Source: Aquimarina agarivorans (lineage in GTDB: Bacteria > Bacteroidota > Bacteroidia > Flavobacteriales > Flavobacteriaceae). From it: DNA of 64,000 nt. The stretch is from the NCBI RefSeq assembly GCF_000218485.1, contig NZ_AFPB01000086.1, forward strand, positions 1-64,000, written 5' to 3'. A program made the translations under genes and the position numbers. Positions 41,409 through 51,569 of this stretch are shown here, one piece after another (position 1 is the first letter of the stretch; each line of letters starts with the position of its first letter). Under the pieces are notes generated by a model, which was given only the letters and a program-made list of their open reading frames with translations, made no database searches and was not told the DNA's origin.

Positions 41409-42674
41409 ATGAATGAAGTACAACAAAAAGCATTAGATGCTGCTATATCGAGCATCAATGGAGATATGGGTGCCTTATGGATAACTATATCTGCAATACT
41501 AGTATTTTTTATGCAAGCTGGATTTACGCTTGTTGAAGTTGGTTTTACACGCGGAAAAAATGCGGGTAACATTATTATGAAGAACATTATGGATCTTTGT
41601 ATTGGTTCCATCATGTTTTGGGCAGTTGGTTATGCATTTATGTATGGCGATACTGTTTTATTGGGTGGATTTATGCGTTCTAGTTCTGCAGATCAAGGAT
41701 ATTTCTTTTTTCATGCTGATGACTGGTATAATTTATTTTTCCAAACAGTATTTTGTGCTACTGCTGCTACTATTGTTTCTGGAGCCGTTGCCGGAAGAAC
41801 AAAATTTACTACTTATTTAGTATTCTCTTTTATTTTAACAACAATCATATATCCAATATCAGGTAGCTGGTACTGGCCATTTGATGATGATGCATGGTTA
41901 AACACTTTAGGTTTTGTTGATTTTGCTGGTTCATCAGTAGTTCATGCTGTAGGTGGTGGTGCTGCATTAGTTGCTGCTAAATTAGTTGGACCTCGTATTG
42001 GAAAATATGTGGACGGAAAAGTAAACGTAATTCCTGGTCACAATTTATTATTTGGTGCATTAGGGGTACTAATCCTATGGTTAGGATGGTTTGGATTTAA
42101 CGGTGGATCTCAATTAGCTTGGGGTGGTTCTGATACTGTTGCTGCTGGTAGCGTAATTATTAATACAAATATTGCAGCTGCAATGGGTGCAATTGCTGCA
42201 TTATTCTTTACATGGATCAAGTACGGTAAGCCAGACATTTCAATGACATTAAATGGTGGTTTAGCTGGTTTAGTAGGTATTACCGCTGGATGTGGTGCTG
42301 TAAGTGCTGGTGGTGCTTTAGCTATCGGTTTAATTTGCGGTATTGCCGTAGTATTGTCTATCGAATTTATTGACAAAACATTACGTATTGATGATCCTGT
42401 TGGTGCAATATCAGTACACGGAACTTGTGGTTTCTTAGGAACTGTATTAGTTGGTGTTTTTGCATTAGACGGTGGTTTACTAAACGGTGGTGGTGCTAAG
42501 CTACTTGGTGTACAAGCATTAGGTTCATTGTCTTACATCGGATGGGCTGTATTAACTACTTTCATCGTACTATTTATCCTTAAAAAAGTGATGGGATTAA
42601 GAGTTTCAGAAAAAGAAGAAATAGAAGGTTTAGATGTTCACGAACACGGAATTTCAGTATACACTGCAGAATAA
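41409..42674 (+). CDS. amt: ammonium transporter
   Basis: A 421-residue membrane protein with about 11 helices. Helix 1 carries ITISAILVFFMQAGFTLVE, and the twin pore histidines are in SSVVHAVGGG and ISVHGTCGF. It takes up ammonium through the inner membrane. The N-terminus lacks a separate signal peptide. It is flanked on both sides by P-II genes that should gate it, and is downstream of the divergent GOGAT promoter. The C-terminal cytoplasmic tail ends in GLDVHEHGISVYTAE. Confidence 0.95.
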   Translation: MNEVQQKALDAAISSINGDMGALWITISAILVFFMQAGFTLVEVGFTRGKNAGNIIMKNIMDLCIGSIMFWAVGYAFMYGDTVLLGGFMRSSSADQGYFFFHADDWYNLFFQTVFCATAATIVSGAVAGRTKFTTYLVFSFILTTIIYPISGSWYWPFDDDAWLNTLGFVDFAGSSVVHAVGGGAALVAAKLVGPRIGKYVDGKVNVIPGHNLLFGALGVLILWLGWFGFNGGSQLAWGGSDTVAAGSVIINTNIAAAMGAIAALFFTWIKYGKPDISMTLNGGLAGLVGITAGCGAVSAGGALAIGLICGIAVVLSIEFIDKTLRIDDPVGAISVHGTCGFLGTVLVGVFALDGGLLNGGGAKLLGVQALGSLSYIGWAVLTTFIVLFILKKVMGLRVSEKEEIEGLDVHEHGISVYTAE

Positions 42675-42703
42675 CCAACCTGAATATTATATTATTCATA
42701 AAA

Positions 42704-42731
42704 AAAAGGCTACCAAATTTGGTAGCTTTTT
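42704..42731 (+). terminator. terminator after amt
   Basis: Stem gctaccaaa / tttggtagc with A-run and T-run flanks, directly after amt and before the second P-II gene. That gene therefore probably has its own promoter. Confidence 0.8.
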
Positions 42732-42836
42732 TTATGTAAAATCACCATCCATTCAGTGCTTTTAAAATTGCAGATTTGCCACATAAGGATAATTTTTCTA
42801 CATTTATTACTGATATTATAAATAGTAAATATATTC

Positions 42837-43175
42837 ATGAAAAAAATAGAAGCAATTATCAGACGCTCAAAATACCGTACTGTACGCGATGCGTTACACG
42901 CAAAAGGAGTAAATTTCTTTTCATACTGGGACGTTACTGGTATTGGAAATGAAAAAACAGGTCATGTATATCGTGGTGTAAGTTATAGTACAAGTGATAT
43001 CCAACGCCGCTACCTATCAATTGTTGTAAATGATGATTTTGAGCAGCTCACTATTGATACCATTATTGAAAATGCCGGAACAGGTGAAATTGGTGACGGT
43101 AAAATATTTGTATCTGATGTTAAGGATGCCTACCGTATCCGAACTGGTGAAAAAGGAGGCGAAACACTTGACTAA
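42837..43175 (+). CDS. P-II family nitrogen regulator (second copy)
   Basis: A 112-residue P-II protein, very like the first copy over its whole length (MKKIEAIIRRSKYRTVRDALHAKGVNFFSYWDVTGIGNEKTGHVYRGVSY). It differs mainly around residues 70-85 (DDFEQLTIDTIIENAGTG). The DNA is also clearly similar, so a local duplication around amt is likely. The terminator upstream separates it from amt. It may respond to different effector levels; that is inference. Confidence 0.92.
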   Translation: MKKIEAIIRRSKYRTVRDALHAKGVNFFSYWDVTGIGNEKTGHVYRGVSYSTSDIQRRYLSIVVNDDFEQLTIDTIIENAGTGEIGDGKIFVSDVKDAYRIRTGEKGGETLD

Positions 43176-43509
43176 TTTATTAATTGCCGTTTTCAGATAA
43201 TAGTTGACAATAACTTGTAAAGTGTATAAAATTCAAAATTTTACACTTATGTAATATACTAATTAACTCAATGGGTATACTATTTTCGGATGCTTATATT
43301 TTACGCTTCTATTCACCAATTAAATTTTGAATTGCTCTCCTTTTTATTCCCCTAAATCCATTGGTCTTTTTAATTTCAAAATATTCTTTTTTCTTTTCGA
43401 TTTTTTTCGAATAGGTAGTTTTTATAAAGAAAAATTTAGTACTTATGCTTTCTAACACCTGCTATTCCTACCATTTTTCGGACAATTATTTAAAGACTAT
43501 TTATTTTAC
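43176..43509. other. 334-bp intergenic region
   Basis: No gene, hairpin or RNA seen. It sits between the second P-II gene and the convergent DUF2254 gene. Confidence 0.4.
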
Positions 43510-44769
43510 TTACGCAGAAGTAATATCTCTTTTTAGCTGATCAATACTATTTTGAACATTTTTTTTAATTTTTAATAACGCTGAAATTATTTTGCTATCA
43601 TTACTGATATGATTAAGATGAGTAATTGATTCCGATAATTTTTCTAACACCAATAGGTCATTTTTGCTATACTGAAATATAGGGATATAAATTCGGTCAA
43701 TTAGCAAACTCTTATCAATTTCCGTAATGAGTAATTTGATTTTATTTCCCTTATTCACGCGTTCAACTTCAAACTCCATTGGAATAATTTTTTGCATTAA
43801 TGTTTCAATTGCCGTAATAATATGTAGCATTGTACCAGGATCATTTATACCAGGAGACATGGCTTTTAAACCAATTTCTTTTAATTTTATTAAATTATTT
43901 TCAATGTTTTCATTATTATATCTGGTAGGGTTTATTAGGATACTTTCTTTTAAAGAATTTATTTCTTTATCAGGAACATCTTCTTTAATTTTTAATACGG
44001 GATCCCCTTCCCTTATATAATCATTAAAACAGGGTATTACTTTAACATGATGCGTATCTTTATTAAAATAATCACTTGTAAATTGTATAATTATTCCATG
44101 AAAAAAGCCTGTATGATCACTGTAAATAGTATGCCAATTCTCTTGATCTCCAAAATCAGCAGGCTTGCATTCGCTTCTTTTATCAATTAGGATAATTGTT
44201 TTATTTTTAAGCTGTTCAACAATGTTTTTTAATTGAATTGATTTTGAAATGTTGTGTATAAAAAACACAAAACATCCAATACTCAATATCATAAAAAAAA
44301 ACGCGATAATGACACCTATGGCAATATTAGGTTCCGCTAGCTTACCACTACCCAAACCAAGTAAAATAATGAAAGTAAAAATGATACTTCCAGCATAAAA
44401 TCCTAAAATACTTTGATGTCCCCTGTCCGCAATTAAATTTGGTAATACACGGGGAGAAAAATTTGATGAGGCCTGATTTAACACTACCATAACCATAGAA
44501 AAACTAAACACCATCAACGAAATTTCGCCTCCTGCAATACTCGTAAGAATGGTACTTGCGGAATCTTTATTTTTTACAAATAAAATTTTAGTCCAACCCA
44601 AGCTACCAAATAATGTTATATCAAACGTAATAAGTACACTACTGAGACCTAACAACAAAAAAAAGCTGGCAATCAAAACGGGATAAAAAGCAATACTCTT
44701 ATAAACGTTCTGAAAAATAATTTTAATTTGCTGAAGCAAACGTTGTGCAAAAATTGAATTACCTATCAT
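43510..44769 (-). CDS. DUF2254 family membrane protein
   Basis: A 419-residue protein with four N-terminal transmembrane helices (about 28-50, 80-105, 130-152, 160-185), then a soluble C-terminal domain with SPGINDPGTMLHIITAIETL, a stretch typical of DUF2254. Function unknown. It starts 6 bp downstream of the blh stop on the same strand, so it is probably in the blh/rhodopsin transcript. A link to photobiology is not established. Confidence 0.85.
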   Translation of the reverse strand: MIGNSIFAQRLLQQIKIIFQNVYKSIAFYPVLIASFFLLLGLSSVLITFDITLFGSLGWTKILFVKNKDSASTILTSIAGGEISLMVFSFSMVMVVLNQASSNFSPRVLPNLIADRGHQSILGFYAGSIIFTFIILLGLGSGKLAEPNIAIGVIIAFFFMILSIGCFVFFIHNISKSIQLKNIVEQLKNKTIILIDKRSECKPADFGDQENWHTIYSDHTGFFHGIIIQFTSDYFNKDTHHVKVIPCFNDYIREGDPVLKIKEDVPDKEINSLKESILINPTRYNNENIENNLIKLKEIGLKAMSPGINDPGTMLHIITAIETLMQKIIPMEFEVERVNKGNKIKLLITEIDKSLLIDRIYIPIFQYSKNDLLVLEKLSESITHLNHISNDSKIISALLKIKKNVQNSIDQLKRDITSA

Positions 44770-44775
44770 GTTTCT

Positions 44776-45726
44776 CTATTTACTAAAATAATTTTTAGGC
44801 TGTATTGGATTTAAGTGACTTCCTATCATTTTAGAAATTGTAATGATATGTGGAATTACAATTGCTGCAACCAAACTCATATAAATATGCGCCATCCAAC
44901 TTTTTGCTTCCATAGAAATAAAAGCTGGAATAAGTACTAAGATAGAAATTATATATACTGGAAATCCTCTTTTTAAAAATAACAAACTGTTTGTTTTGTT
45001 TAGAGTTTCAAAATCATTGAGCACCTGTAATCGTAATGAAGATATACTATGCCAAAAAATGAAATAAAAACAAAAGCTGCTTAGTAAACTAGTATTATTA
45101 AAAAAAACAATTAGAGTCAGCAAAGCGACTTGAAATAATAGCCAATCTCTTAATTTTAATCGATTTAAAACAACTAAACGAAACAAATAAATTGATTGTA
45201 AAATTGTTGGCACAATAAAAAGTAATTTTAAAGTTAAAATATTATTAGTTTTTGAAACTTGCAAGAAGCGATGTATAATTGCTAAAACCTCTTGTTGGTG
45301 AAAAAATAACAAGGCTCCAATAATTGCCATGCCATAAGTGAACCTAAATGCATACGCAGTTAAGTAAAAACCTTTAGTATCGCAGTAAAAATGCTGCTCT
45401 CCAAAATGATAGCCACTGAAAATTATGAATAAACTGAGTCCTAACAGCGGGAACATATAAAATAATACAAAACCAATACCTGCTAATACTAAATATCTTG
45501 CTAATCTGAATTTTATGGAGTCTACAAAAACTGATTGCTCTTTTATATTTAAATACAAATCATTTACTCCATGGAATAATCCTATAGTAAATAATAGACC
45601 TACTTGTAAATATGTAAAATCAAACCTTATACTAAAATAATAACATAAGAAATTTACAATCAACACTAAAATTGTTAATAGAGTCAGAAAAAGTAACTCT
45701 TTCCTTATGCGTTGTAAATTTCTCAT
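44776..45726 (-). CDS. blh: Brp/Blh-family beta-carotene 15,15'-dioxygenase
   Basis: A 316-residue protein with about eight transmembrane helices. The iron-ligand histidines are in FHGVNDLYL, SGYHFGEQHF, FWHSISS and PHIITI, all present. The family cleaves beta-carotene to two retinals for rhodopsins. The open frame is intact. It lies 142 bp downstream of the broken rhodopsin gene on the same strand, the usual opsin-blh order. Since the local opsin is dead, blh serves another opsin in the genome or is on its way out. Confidence 0.88.
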   Translation of the reverse strand: MRNLQRIRKELLFLTLLTILVLIVNFLCYYFSIRFDFTYLQVGLLFTIGLFHGVNDLYLNIKEQSVFVDSIKFRLARYLVLAGIGFVLFYMFPLLGLSLFIIFSGYHFGEQHFYCDTKGFYLTAYAFRFTYGMAIIGALLFFHQQEVLAIIHRFLQVSKTNNILTLKLLFIVPTILQSIYLFRLVVLNRLKLRDWLLFQVALLTLIVFFNNTSLLSSFCFYFIFWHSISSLRLQVLNDFETLNKTNSLLFLKRGFPVYIISILVLIPAFISMEAKSWMAHIYMSLVAAIVIPHIITISKMIGSHLNPIQPKNYFSK

Positions 45727-45868
45727 GTTATTAAATTTTACTTAATTAACGTGATCTAAAAAGACTATTGCTATTAAATTTATTAGTATAAATTTTTAAT
45801 AGTACGTGCTTTACATTTTGTAAAGAATGATCAAAAAAGTCTAGTAACATCTATTATAGTTGCCACTT

Positions 45869-46719
45869 TTAATAAGTGCTTGATAGTTTTTCGTAATCGT
45901 AACCTTCTGCTTTGCTTAAAATTACAGCAACTTTACCCAATAACACTCCATAAATTACTTTTGAGCTTACATCGGCAATGGTGTACGTAAGTTGTCTTGC
46001 CATAACACCATCTTCATTAAAAAAGGCTCCTTCAACACCTAATAAATGAGGCATTAGATATGCTCCTGGGTACAAAAACCATGATATTACAAAAAGCCAC
46101 CAAATGTTATTTAAAGTGTTTTGTGCTTCTAAAGGAATACCACTTTTACCTTGATCAATTACTTTTTTCATCACCCAAAGAATATGGAAAAAGAATATAC
46201 TTGAAACTCCTCCCCAAATAAAGAATTTTGGTAAATCTGATACTTCGTAAAATTGACCAATATAACCAGTTATAATCATTAATGCCCTGAAAATCAAAAT
46301 TGATTTCGTATGGATGAAAAACTAGAAGTGGTTAATTTTACTACAAATAGGATTTGAAATAACAACATTGGAACATCGATCAACCAATTTAAATAACGGT
46401 ATCCATTGTTAAATAAGTCACCGCCTGGTGTTAAAAATTACTTACCAGCTTCCTGATTGTATGAAAATGAAGTAACCCAGTTACCAGCCTGTGCAAATAA
46501 TAACAAAAAGGCTGATACCATAACCACACCTGATAATAAATTTGACATCCGATACTTTGGAGCTACATTTTTAATGGTAAGCACAAAATAAAATAGTCCT
46601 GCCAACATGATAGCGTAACCTAACGTTAATATATGTGATACAAATTGATATGCGATTTCTGAATAACCAGTTGTTGCACCAATAATGTTTTCAAAATTGG
46701 CATTAATTAATTTTTCCAT
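45869..46719 (-). pseudogene. sodium-pumping (KR2/NQ-type) rhodopsin, inactivated
   Basis: Reading through, the protein is a seven-helix microbial rhodopsin very close to the Krokinobacter KR2 sodium pump. The N-D-Q pump motif is at N111, D115 and Q122 (46387-46389, 46375-46377, 46354-46356), in helix C text NWLIDVPMLLFQILF. The retinal lysine is at 45959-45961 in ADVSSKVIYG. Three lesions occur: codon 94 is TAA (46438-46440), where KR2 has Tyr; codon 142 is TGA (46294-46296), where KR2 has Trp (NQFWFSG); and one base is missing near 46285, after which the frame changes. Two lesions are substitutions, not homopolymer errors, so this is probably a true pseudogene. blh follows. Confidence 0.85.
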
Positions 46720-46744
46720 GATTGATATAAATTTTAGTCTATAT

Positions 46745-46752
46745 CAAAATTA
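46745..46752 (-). promoter_or_regulatory. possible -7 box of the rhodopsin relic
   Basis: Reads TAATTTTG on the minus strand, an exact TAnnTTTG fit, 25 bp before the opsin ATG. The upstream TTG is at a shorter than usual distance. Transcription of blh may still start here. Confidence 0.35.
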
Positions 46753-46978
46753 TTTTTAAACGATTCAAGATTGTATTTCAATTGACTAAAAGTTTAACTC
46801 AATACCTAATTCATTGATAATTAAATAGTTTTAACAGGTTGTTAATTTTTGTTGAGTTTGTAATAATAGTTTTTAAATGTAAATTATTTCTATTAATATG
46901 CCAAACAAACTAAATGAAGACAAGCATATTAATCTAAATAGGAAATTTTATATCTGTGATTAATGATGTGGCTGTTTG

Positions 46979-48757
46979 TTACACCGCTTCAATTAATTCT
47001 GGTTCATCCTTAAATTGAATAGTAAAAGAGAACCTAGATCCCTCTCCTTTTTTAGAGGTAACTGAAATGTCTCCATTATGAAAACCAATGATTTTTTTAC
47101 AATGAGCCAGTCCAATACCAGTTCCTTCATATTCATCCCTAGCATGTAACCGTTTAAAAATATTAAAAATTTCATTCTGATGTTTTTCAGAAATTCCTAT
47201 CCCATTATCTTTTACATGAAATTGCCAGCGGCTGTCAAAAACGTCAGTCTTTTCAAGCTTTTCACCATAAATATGTATAATAGGCGTTTTATTGTGTTTG
47301 CGAAATTTGATTCCGTTGGATATTAAATTCTGAAATAACAATCCCAATTCTACTCTATACCCTTTTATTTTTGGCATGTTACCTAGAATAACTTTTGCTC
47401 CTGTTTCCTCAATAGTTGCAGTAAAATTCTTAATAGTATTATTAAGTAGTTTTTTACTATCAATGTTTTCCAGTTTTCTATTGGCGCCAATACGTGAATA
47501 ATCCAATAATGAACGAATTAAAATTGACATGCGATCACAACCTTCTTTAATATAAACCAAGTTTTCCTTACCCATATCATCAAGTTGATCGTAATAATCT
47601 TCCAACAAAAAATTTGAAAAACTTGTTACTGTGTGTAATGGCTCTTGTAAGTCATGACTGGCGATAAAAGCAAATTGTTCTAGCTCACTATTCTGCCTAC
47701 TAAGTATTTTTGATTTTTTAGCAATTTCTTCATTTTTAAGTTCCAAATTTTTGACAAATAAGCGCTCTTTTTTACGTGTTTTATAAAAATAAAATGAAAA
47801 CAAAAGGGTGGACAAAATTAAAGAAAGTAATAGCCAATTAATTTTTCGCTGTAGAGACAATTTTTCTTCTTGTTCTCCAAGAATTTCTTTTTGTAATTGT
47901 ATTTGGTTTTCCTGCGTTTTTAAAAATTCGCTTTGTTTTCTTATTAAGTTTTTTTGATCAACTAATTCTTTTTCCTTGGAAGTAACTAAGTCTTTCTGTA
48001 TACTATATCTATTTTCTAATTCTTTCAGTAAATCACTAGTAGCTGTAAATTTTTTTCTCTGACTTTTTGTTAATTCTTCAAGGTTTTCAACTCTTTTCTG
48101 CTCTTGTTCAATTTTTAGATCTTTATCAACAACTTCTTTTCTTTGTTCCTTTAATTCTTTTTGCTGCTCTTGTAAAATTTGCTCTTGCTCTTGCGCTACA
48201 ATTCGGGTTTTGGTGTATAATTCTTTCCAATTTTTTACCGATTTTAATGAACTTTCCAACAAACTAGTAGAAGCAGTAAAACCATATTGAGCTAATAAAT
48301 TAGTGTTGACATCAATTATAAAATCTCCATTTAAATTTGAAATATTAATCATTGACGGTTCAAAATTGTAATTTTCGGTAATCAGTAACGTAGGATACCT
48401 GTTTAATTTTACCAAAATTTGTTCAATTTCTAAATTATAAGATTTGTTTACATACAAAACATCCACTCCTTTCAAGTGATTAAGGTTTTCTACTAATTTC
48501 ACGTTAATAGGTCGGTCATTAATTGTTCTTTTTGAAGCTCTTCTCACTAAGGAACGAGCCGTTGTTTTGTCTTTTAGAACCCCGATCACAAACTTTTTTT
48601 TACTTTGTTTATATCCCGAAGTTTGCTCGGCTATGTTTAAAATATAAATAGCCCTTTTTTCTGCTTCAAATTGCCCATAGCCTGATTGGGCAATGACTTT
48701 ATTACCCAAAAACATAAAGGATAACACGATATACAAATATGTTGTTTTAAACTTCAA
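46979..48757 (-). CDS. histidine kinase with YfiR-like periplasmic sensor domain
   Basis: A 592-residue protein. The signal peptide (1-23) is followed by a YfiR/HmsC-like (DUF4154) domain (about 30-165; KKFVIGVLKDKT and PTLLITE). A long Gln/Glu/Lys-rich coiled coil spans about 180-300, and one membrane helix about 305-325. Then come HisKA with phospho-acceptor His in ASHDLQEPL (near residue 375) and HATPase motifs (NLISNGIKF, DNGIGI, GTGIGLAHCKKI). It has no fused response regulator and none is adjacent. It starts 7 bp after the TonB-dependent receptor stop, so the receptor and kinase are one transcript; the receptor or its ligand may feed the sensor. Confidence 0.88.
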   Translation of the reverse strand: MKFKTTYLYIVLSFMFLGNKVIAQSGYGQFEAEKRAIYILNIAEQTSGYKQSKKKFVIGVLKDKTTARSLVRRASKRTINDRPINVKLVENLNHLKGVDVLYVNKSYNLEIEQILVKLNRYPTLLITENYNFEPSMINISNLNGDFIIDVNTNLLAQYGFTASTSLLESSLKSVKNWKELYTKTRIVAQEQEQILQEQQKELKEQRKEVVDKDLKIEQEQKRVENLEELTKSQRKKFTATSDLLKELENRYSIQKDLVTSKEKELVDQKNLIRKQSEFLKTQENQIQLQKEILGEQEEKLSLQRKINWLLLSLILSTLLFSFYFYKTRKKERLFVKNLELKNEEIAKKSKILSRQNSELEQFAFIASHDLQEPLHTVTSFSNFLLEDYYDQLDDMGKENLVYIKEGCDRMSILIRSLLDYSRIGANRKLENIDSKKLLNNTIKNFTATIEETGAKVILGNMPKIKGYRVELGLLFQNLISNGIKFRKHNKTPIIHIYGEKLEKTDVFDSRWQFHVKDNGIGISEKHQNEIFNIFKRLHARDEYEGTGIGLAHCKKIIGFHNGDISVTSKKGEGSRFSFTIQFKDEPELIEAV

Positions 48758-48763
48758 AGCGAA

Positions 48764-51469
48764 TTATAATTTTAGTAATAATCTAGCAAAGTAATTTGCT
48801 CCTTTTACTCCATATTGTTGTACTCTGCGGCTATAAATAAACCTTCCTTGATTAACATTATCGGAATGTTTATGTTTATCAGGAAATACGTTAAAGACGT
48901 TATTTGAACCTACTGAAATTTGTACAAAGTCATTAAAATTATAAATTACAGTAACATCTGTAACCAATTTAGGGGAAAACTTTTGGTCACGACTTTCAAT
49001 GATCCCTGAAAACTCATTTAGCGTCCAATTATCAGGATTTCCATCCGTTGGATGTTTATAAATAACACTACCAAACAAATTGTTGTTTAAAGTAAATGAA
49101 AAATTTTCAACTTCATAAATATTTGAAAAATTAATTTTAAAATTGGGCTGTCCTGTTTCAATTCGCGACCTTTCTTCTCTATTAAAAATTTCCTGATTTT
49201 GATTGGCTATTTGGGCGGAAGTCCTTGGTATTCCTAAAATATCCGTATTAGAAAAATTTGCTGAAAGTACGGAATGTAACATCCCTTTTCCTAATAGCAT
49301 ATTATAGTCTATTTTAACATCTATTCCGGTTGTACGGGTGTCAATAGCATTTGTGAAAAACTGGGCTCTATCTAAGTTAAACGGTTGTAATAAAGCTTCA
49401 AATCCTTCATCAATAGGATTTGATAACACAATACGATCATTAATTTCAACAATATATCCATCAATAAACAAATTAAATTTATCTAAGAATTTTGTGGTAA
49501 AACCTAAACTAAAATGTTTTGATAATTCAGGGCGTAAAGGTTCAATACCTAAACTTTCTGCAGCAGCACTTGAATTATTAAATGTTCCTACATTAAAAGC
49601 TTCCCCATTTGAAAATTGTGTACTCGTATTATTAAAAAAAAATTGATGCAATGAAGGTGCTCTAAAACCAGTTGATAGGGAACCCCGAAACGTGATGTCC
49701 GTTTTAGGTTTGTATCGCGTAGAAAATTTCCAGGTTCCTTGCGAGCCAAAACTATTAAAAGTTTCATAACGCCCTCCAATAACAGCCAGTAATTGCTTGG
49801 AAATTTTTGATTCAAATTCAATATACCCTGAACTGTTAGTCCTAAATTTATTTAATTCATTTTCAGGCATAAATCCAGGAAAACCTTGTGCTCCAATGCT
49901 TCTTGGAATAACTTCGCCGTTTTCAATAAAAGTTTCTCCTCCATTGATATAGGATGCCTCCTCTCCTGCAATAATTTCATAATTTTCCACACGCAATTCC
50001 GCACCAAATGCAAAATTAGAACCTTCCAAAAAATCAAAAGGTTTTGAAAAGTCTAAATTGGTTACGTTTTGACTATAAATAAACCCTCCTGCATAAAATG
50101 TTTTGGGCGATATGATACCTAACGATGCATTGTTGGAGTTGTTAACGGTATAGTCCAAACTATTTTTACCAATTGTATGACTAAAATCTACATTCCAGTC
50201 ATTCTTTTTTCCTTTAATTCCGAGTGTTATAGCATCATCTTGAATATCAGTAAAAATTTCAGGAGAAAATCCATTTTCAAAAAGTTCAGTAATTACTTTA
50301 CTTTCATCATTTGGAAACCTGTAAAAAGCTCGTGCTCTACCCTCTCTATAATTTCGACCTCCAAATGCATAAACTGTCGACTGCGTTCCAATTTTAAATT
50401 CTGAGTTAAATTGTAATGCCAAATTACGAGTTGCTGCATTACCAACTTGCATAACTCTACGGTCACCAAAACCAGTTTGATCAAAAAAATCATTTAATTG
50501 TTGGTTAGTTTCGGAACTGCCAAAAACTGTTCCTGTATAATTTCCAGACCTATTGGTGGCTTCACGATCTCGATACTCTGCTGAAACATTAACAAAACCA
50601 TTATTCCCTAATTTAAATCCTGCATTACCCGAAGTGTAAAAATTTTGTCCATCACCTGCTTGATTGACGCTTCCAACACTTTCAATTATAATACTTTCCG
50701 TCTGGCTTTTTAAAATAATATTTACCACTCCAGCAATAGCATCAGATCCATATTGTGAACTTGCACCATCTCTTAAAACTTCAACCCTTTCAATGGCGGA
50801 TACCGGAATGGCATTAAAGTCAGTCCCAACTGATCCACGACCAATTGTTCCGTTAACGTTAACTAATGACGAGGAATGCCTTCTTTTTCCATTTATTAAT
50901 ACTAACAGCTGGTCTGGTTCCAACCCCCTTAAAGTCGCTGGGTCAATGTGATCCGTACCGTCCGATATGGTTTGATGAGTGGAGTGAAAAGAAGGTAATA
51001 AGAAATGTAATAACTGTCCTAATTCCATTTGCGATGAATTTGCAATATCTTTAGAATAAATTACATCAACTGGTGCTATAGTTTCTGATAATTTTTTTGG
51101 CTTTGATCGGGAACCTAATGAAATAGGTTGATCATCATCCAAATCAGGTATTAAGGTGATATTAAATTCTTTAAATTCACCTGTTTTTAAAGCAACTATT
51201 TTTTCGAAAGATTTGTATAATAAATAGTCAACTTTTAGGGTGTATTTTCCAGGTTTGTGAGCTAAAAAAAAATCCCCTGCAACGTTAGTTTTTGTTTCAA
51301 TTCCAGTTTCTTTAATGTAAACCGTAGCGCCAGGAAGTGCTCCAAATTGATCCAACACTTTTCCTTTAAAACCGCTGACTTCTGATTCAATTTGAGCAGT
51401 GGCAAATAAAAAACAAAAGTTACTAATTATCCAAGCAAAAAAATGACCACTTGAGTAATGTTTTGTCAT
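48764..51469 (-). CDS. TonB-dependent receptor
   Basis: A 901-residue outer-membrane transporter. Signal peptide (1-26), a carboxypeptidase-regulatory-like domain (about 33-110; GFKGKVLDQFGALPGATVYI), a plug domain (about 125-245; LRGLEPDQLLVLINGKRRHSS), then a 22-strand type barrel ending in NYFARLLLKL. The plug follows the MIDDVSVGQ-free, vitamin/siderophore-like type rather than the SusC type, and no SusD partner is next to it. It takes up an unknown ligand using TonB energy. The downstream kinase with YfiR-like sensor is co-transcribed. Confidence 0.9.
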   Translation of the reverse strand: MTKHYSSGHFFAWIISNFCFLFATAQIESEVSGFKGKVLDQFGALPGATVYIKETGIETKTNVAGDFFLAHKPGKYTLKVDYLLYKSFEKIVALKTGEFKEFNITLIPDLDDDQPISLGSRSKPKKLSETIAPVDVIYSKDIANSSQMELGQLLHFLLPSFHSTHQTISDGTDHIDPATLRGLEPDQLLVLINGKRRHSSSLVNVNGTIGRGSVGTDFNAIPVSAIERVEVLRDGASSQYGSDAIAGVVNIILKSQTESIIIESVGSVNQAGDGQNFYTSGNAGFKLGNNGFVNVSAEYRDREATNRSGNYTGTVFGSSETNQQLNDFFDQTGFGDRRVMQVGNAATRNLALQFNSEFKIGTQSTVYAFGGRNYREGRARAFYRFPNDESKVITELFENGFSPEIFTDIQDDAITLGIKGKKNDWNVDFSHTIGKNSLDYTVNNSNNASLGIISPKTFYAGGFIYSQNVTNLDFSKPFDFLEGSNFAFGAELRVENYEIIAGEEASYINGGETFIENGEVIPRSIGAQGFPGFMPENELNKFRTNSSGYIEFESKISKQLLAVIGGRYETFNSFGSQGTWKFSTRYKPKTDITFRGSLSTGFRAPSLHQFFFNNTSTQFSNGEAFNVGTFNNSSAAAESLGIEPLRPELSKHFSLGFTTKFLDKFNLFIDGYIVEINDRIVLSNPIDEGFEALLQPFNLDRAQFFTNAIDTRTTGIDVKIDYNMLLGKGMLHSVLSANFSNTDILGIPRTSAQIANQNQEIFNREERSRIETGQPNFKINFSNIYEVENFSFTLNNNLFGSVIYKHPTDGNPDNWTLNEFSGIIESRDQKFSPKLVTDVTVIYNFNDFVQISVGSNNVFNVFPDKHKHSDNVNQGRFIYSRRVQQYGVKGANYFARLLLKL

Positions 51470-51569
51470 AGTTCAATTTTAATATGAAAATCAAAAATAC
51501 ATTTTTTAGATGATTATGATAATCTTATGTTAAATTTAAACTACAAAATCGATAAAGTACCTTTTTAAT

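Noticed and set aside
41409..41820. Antisense and overlapping small frames inside amt, gltB, the TonB receptor and other large genes
   Set aside because: They are shadows of strongly supported genes and show no independent coding pattern.
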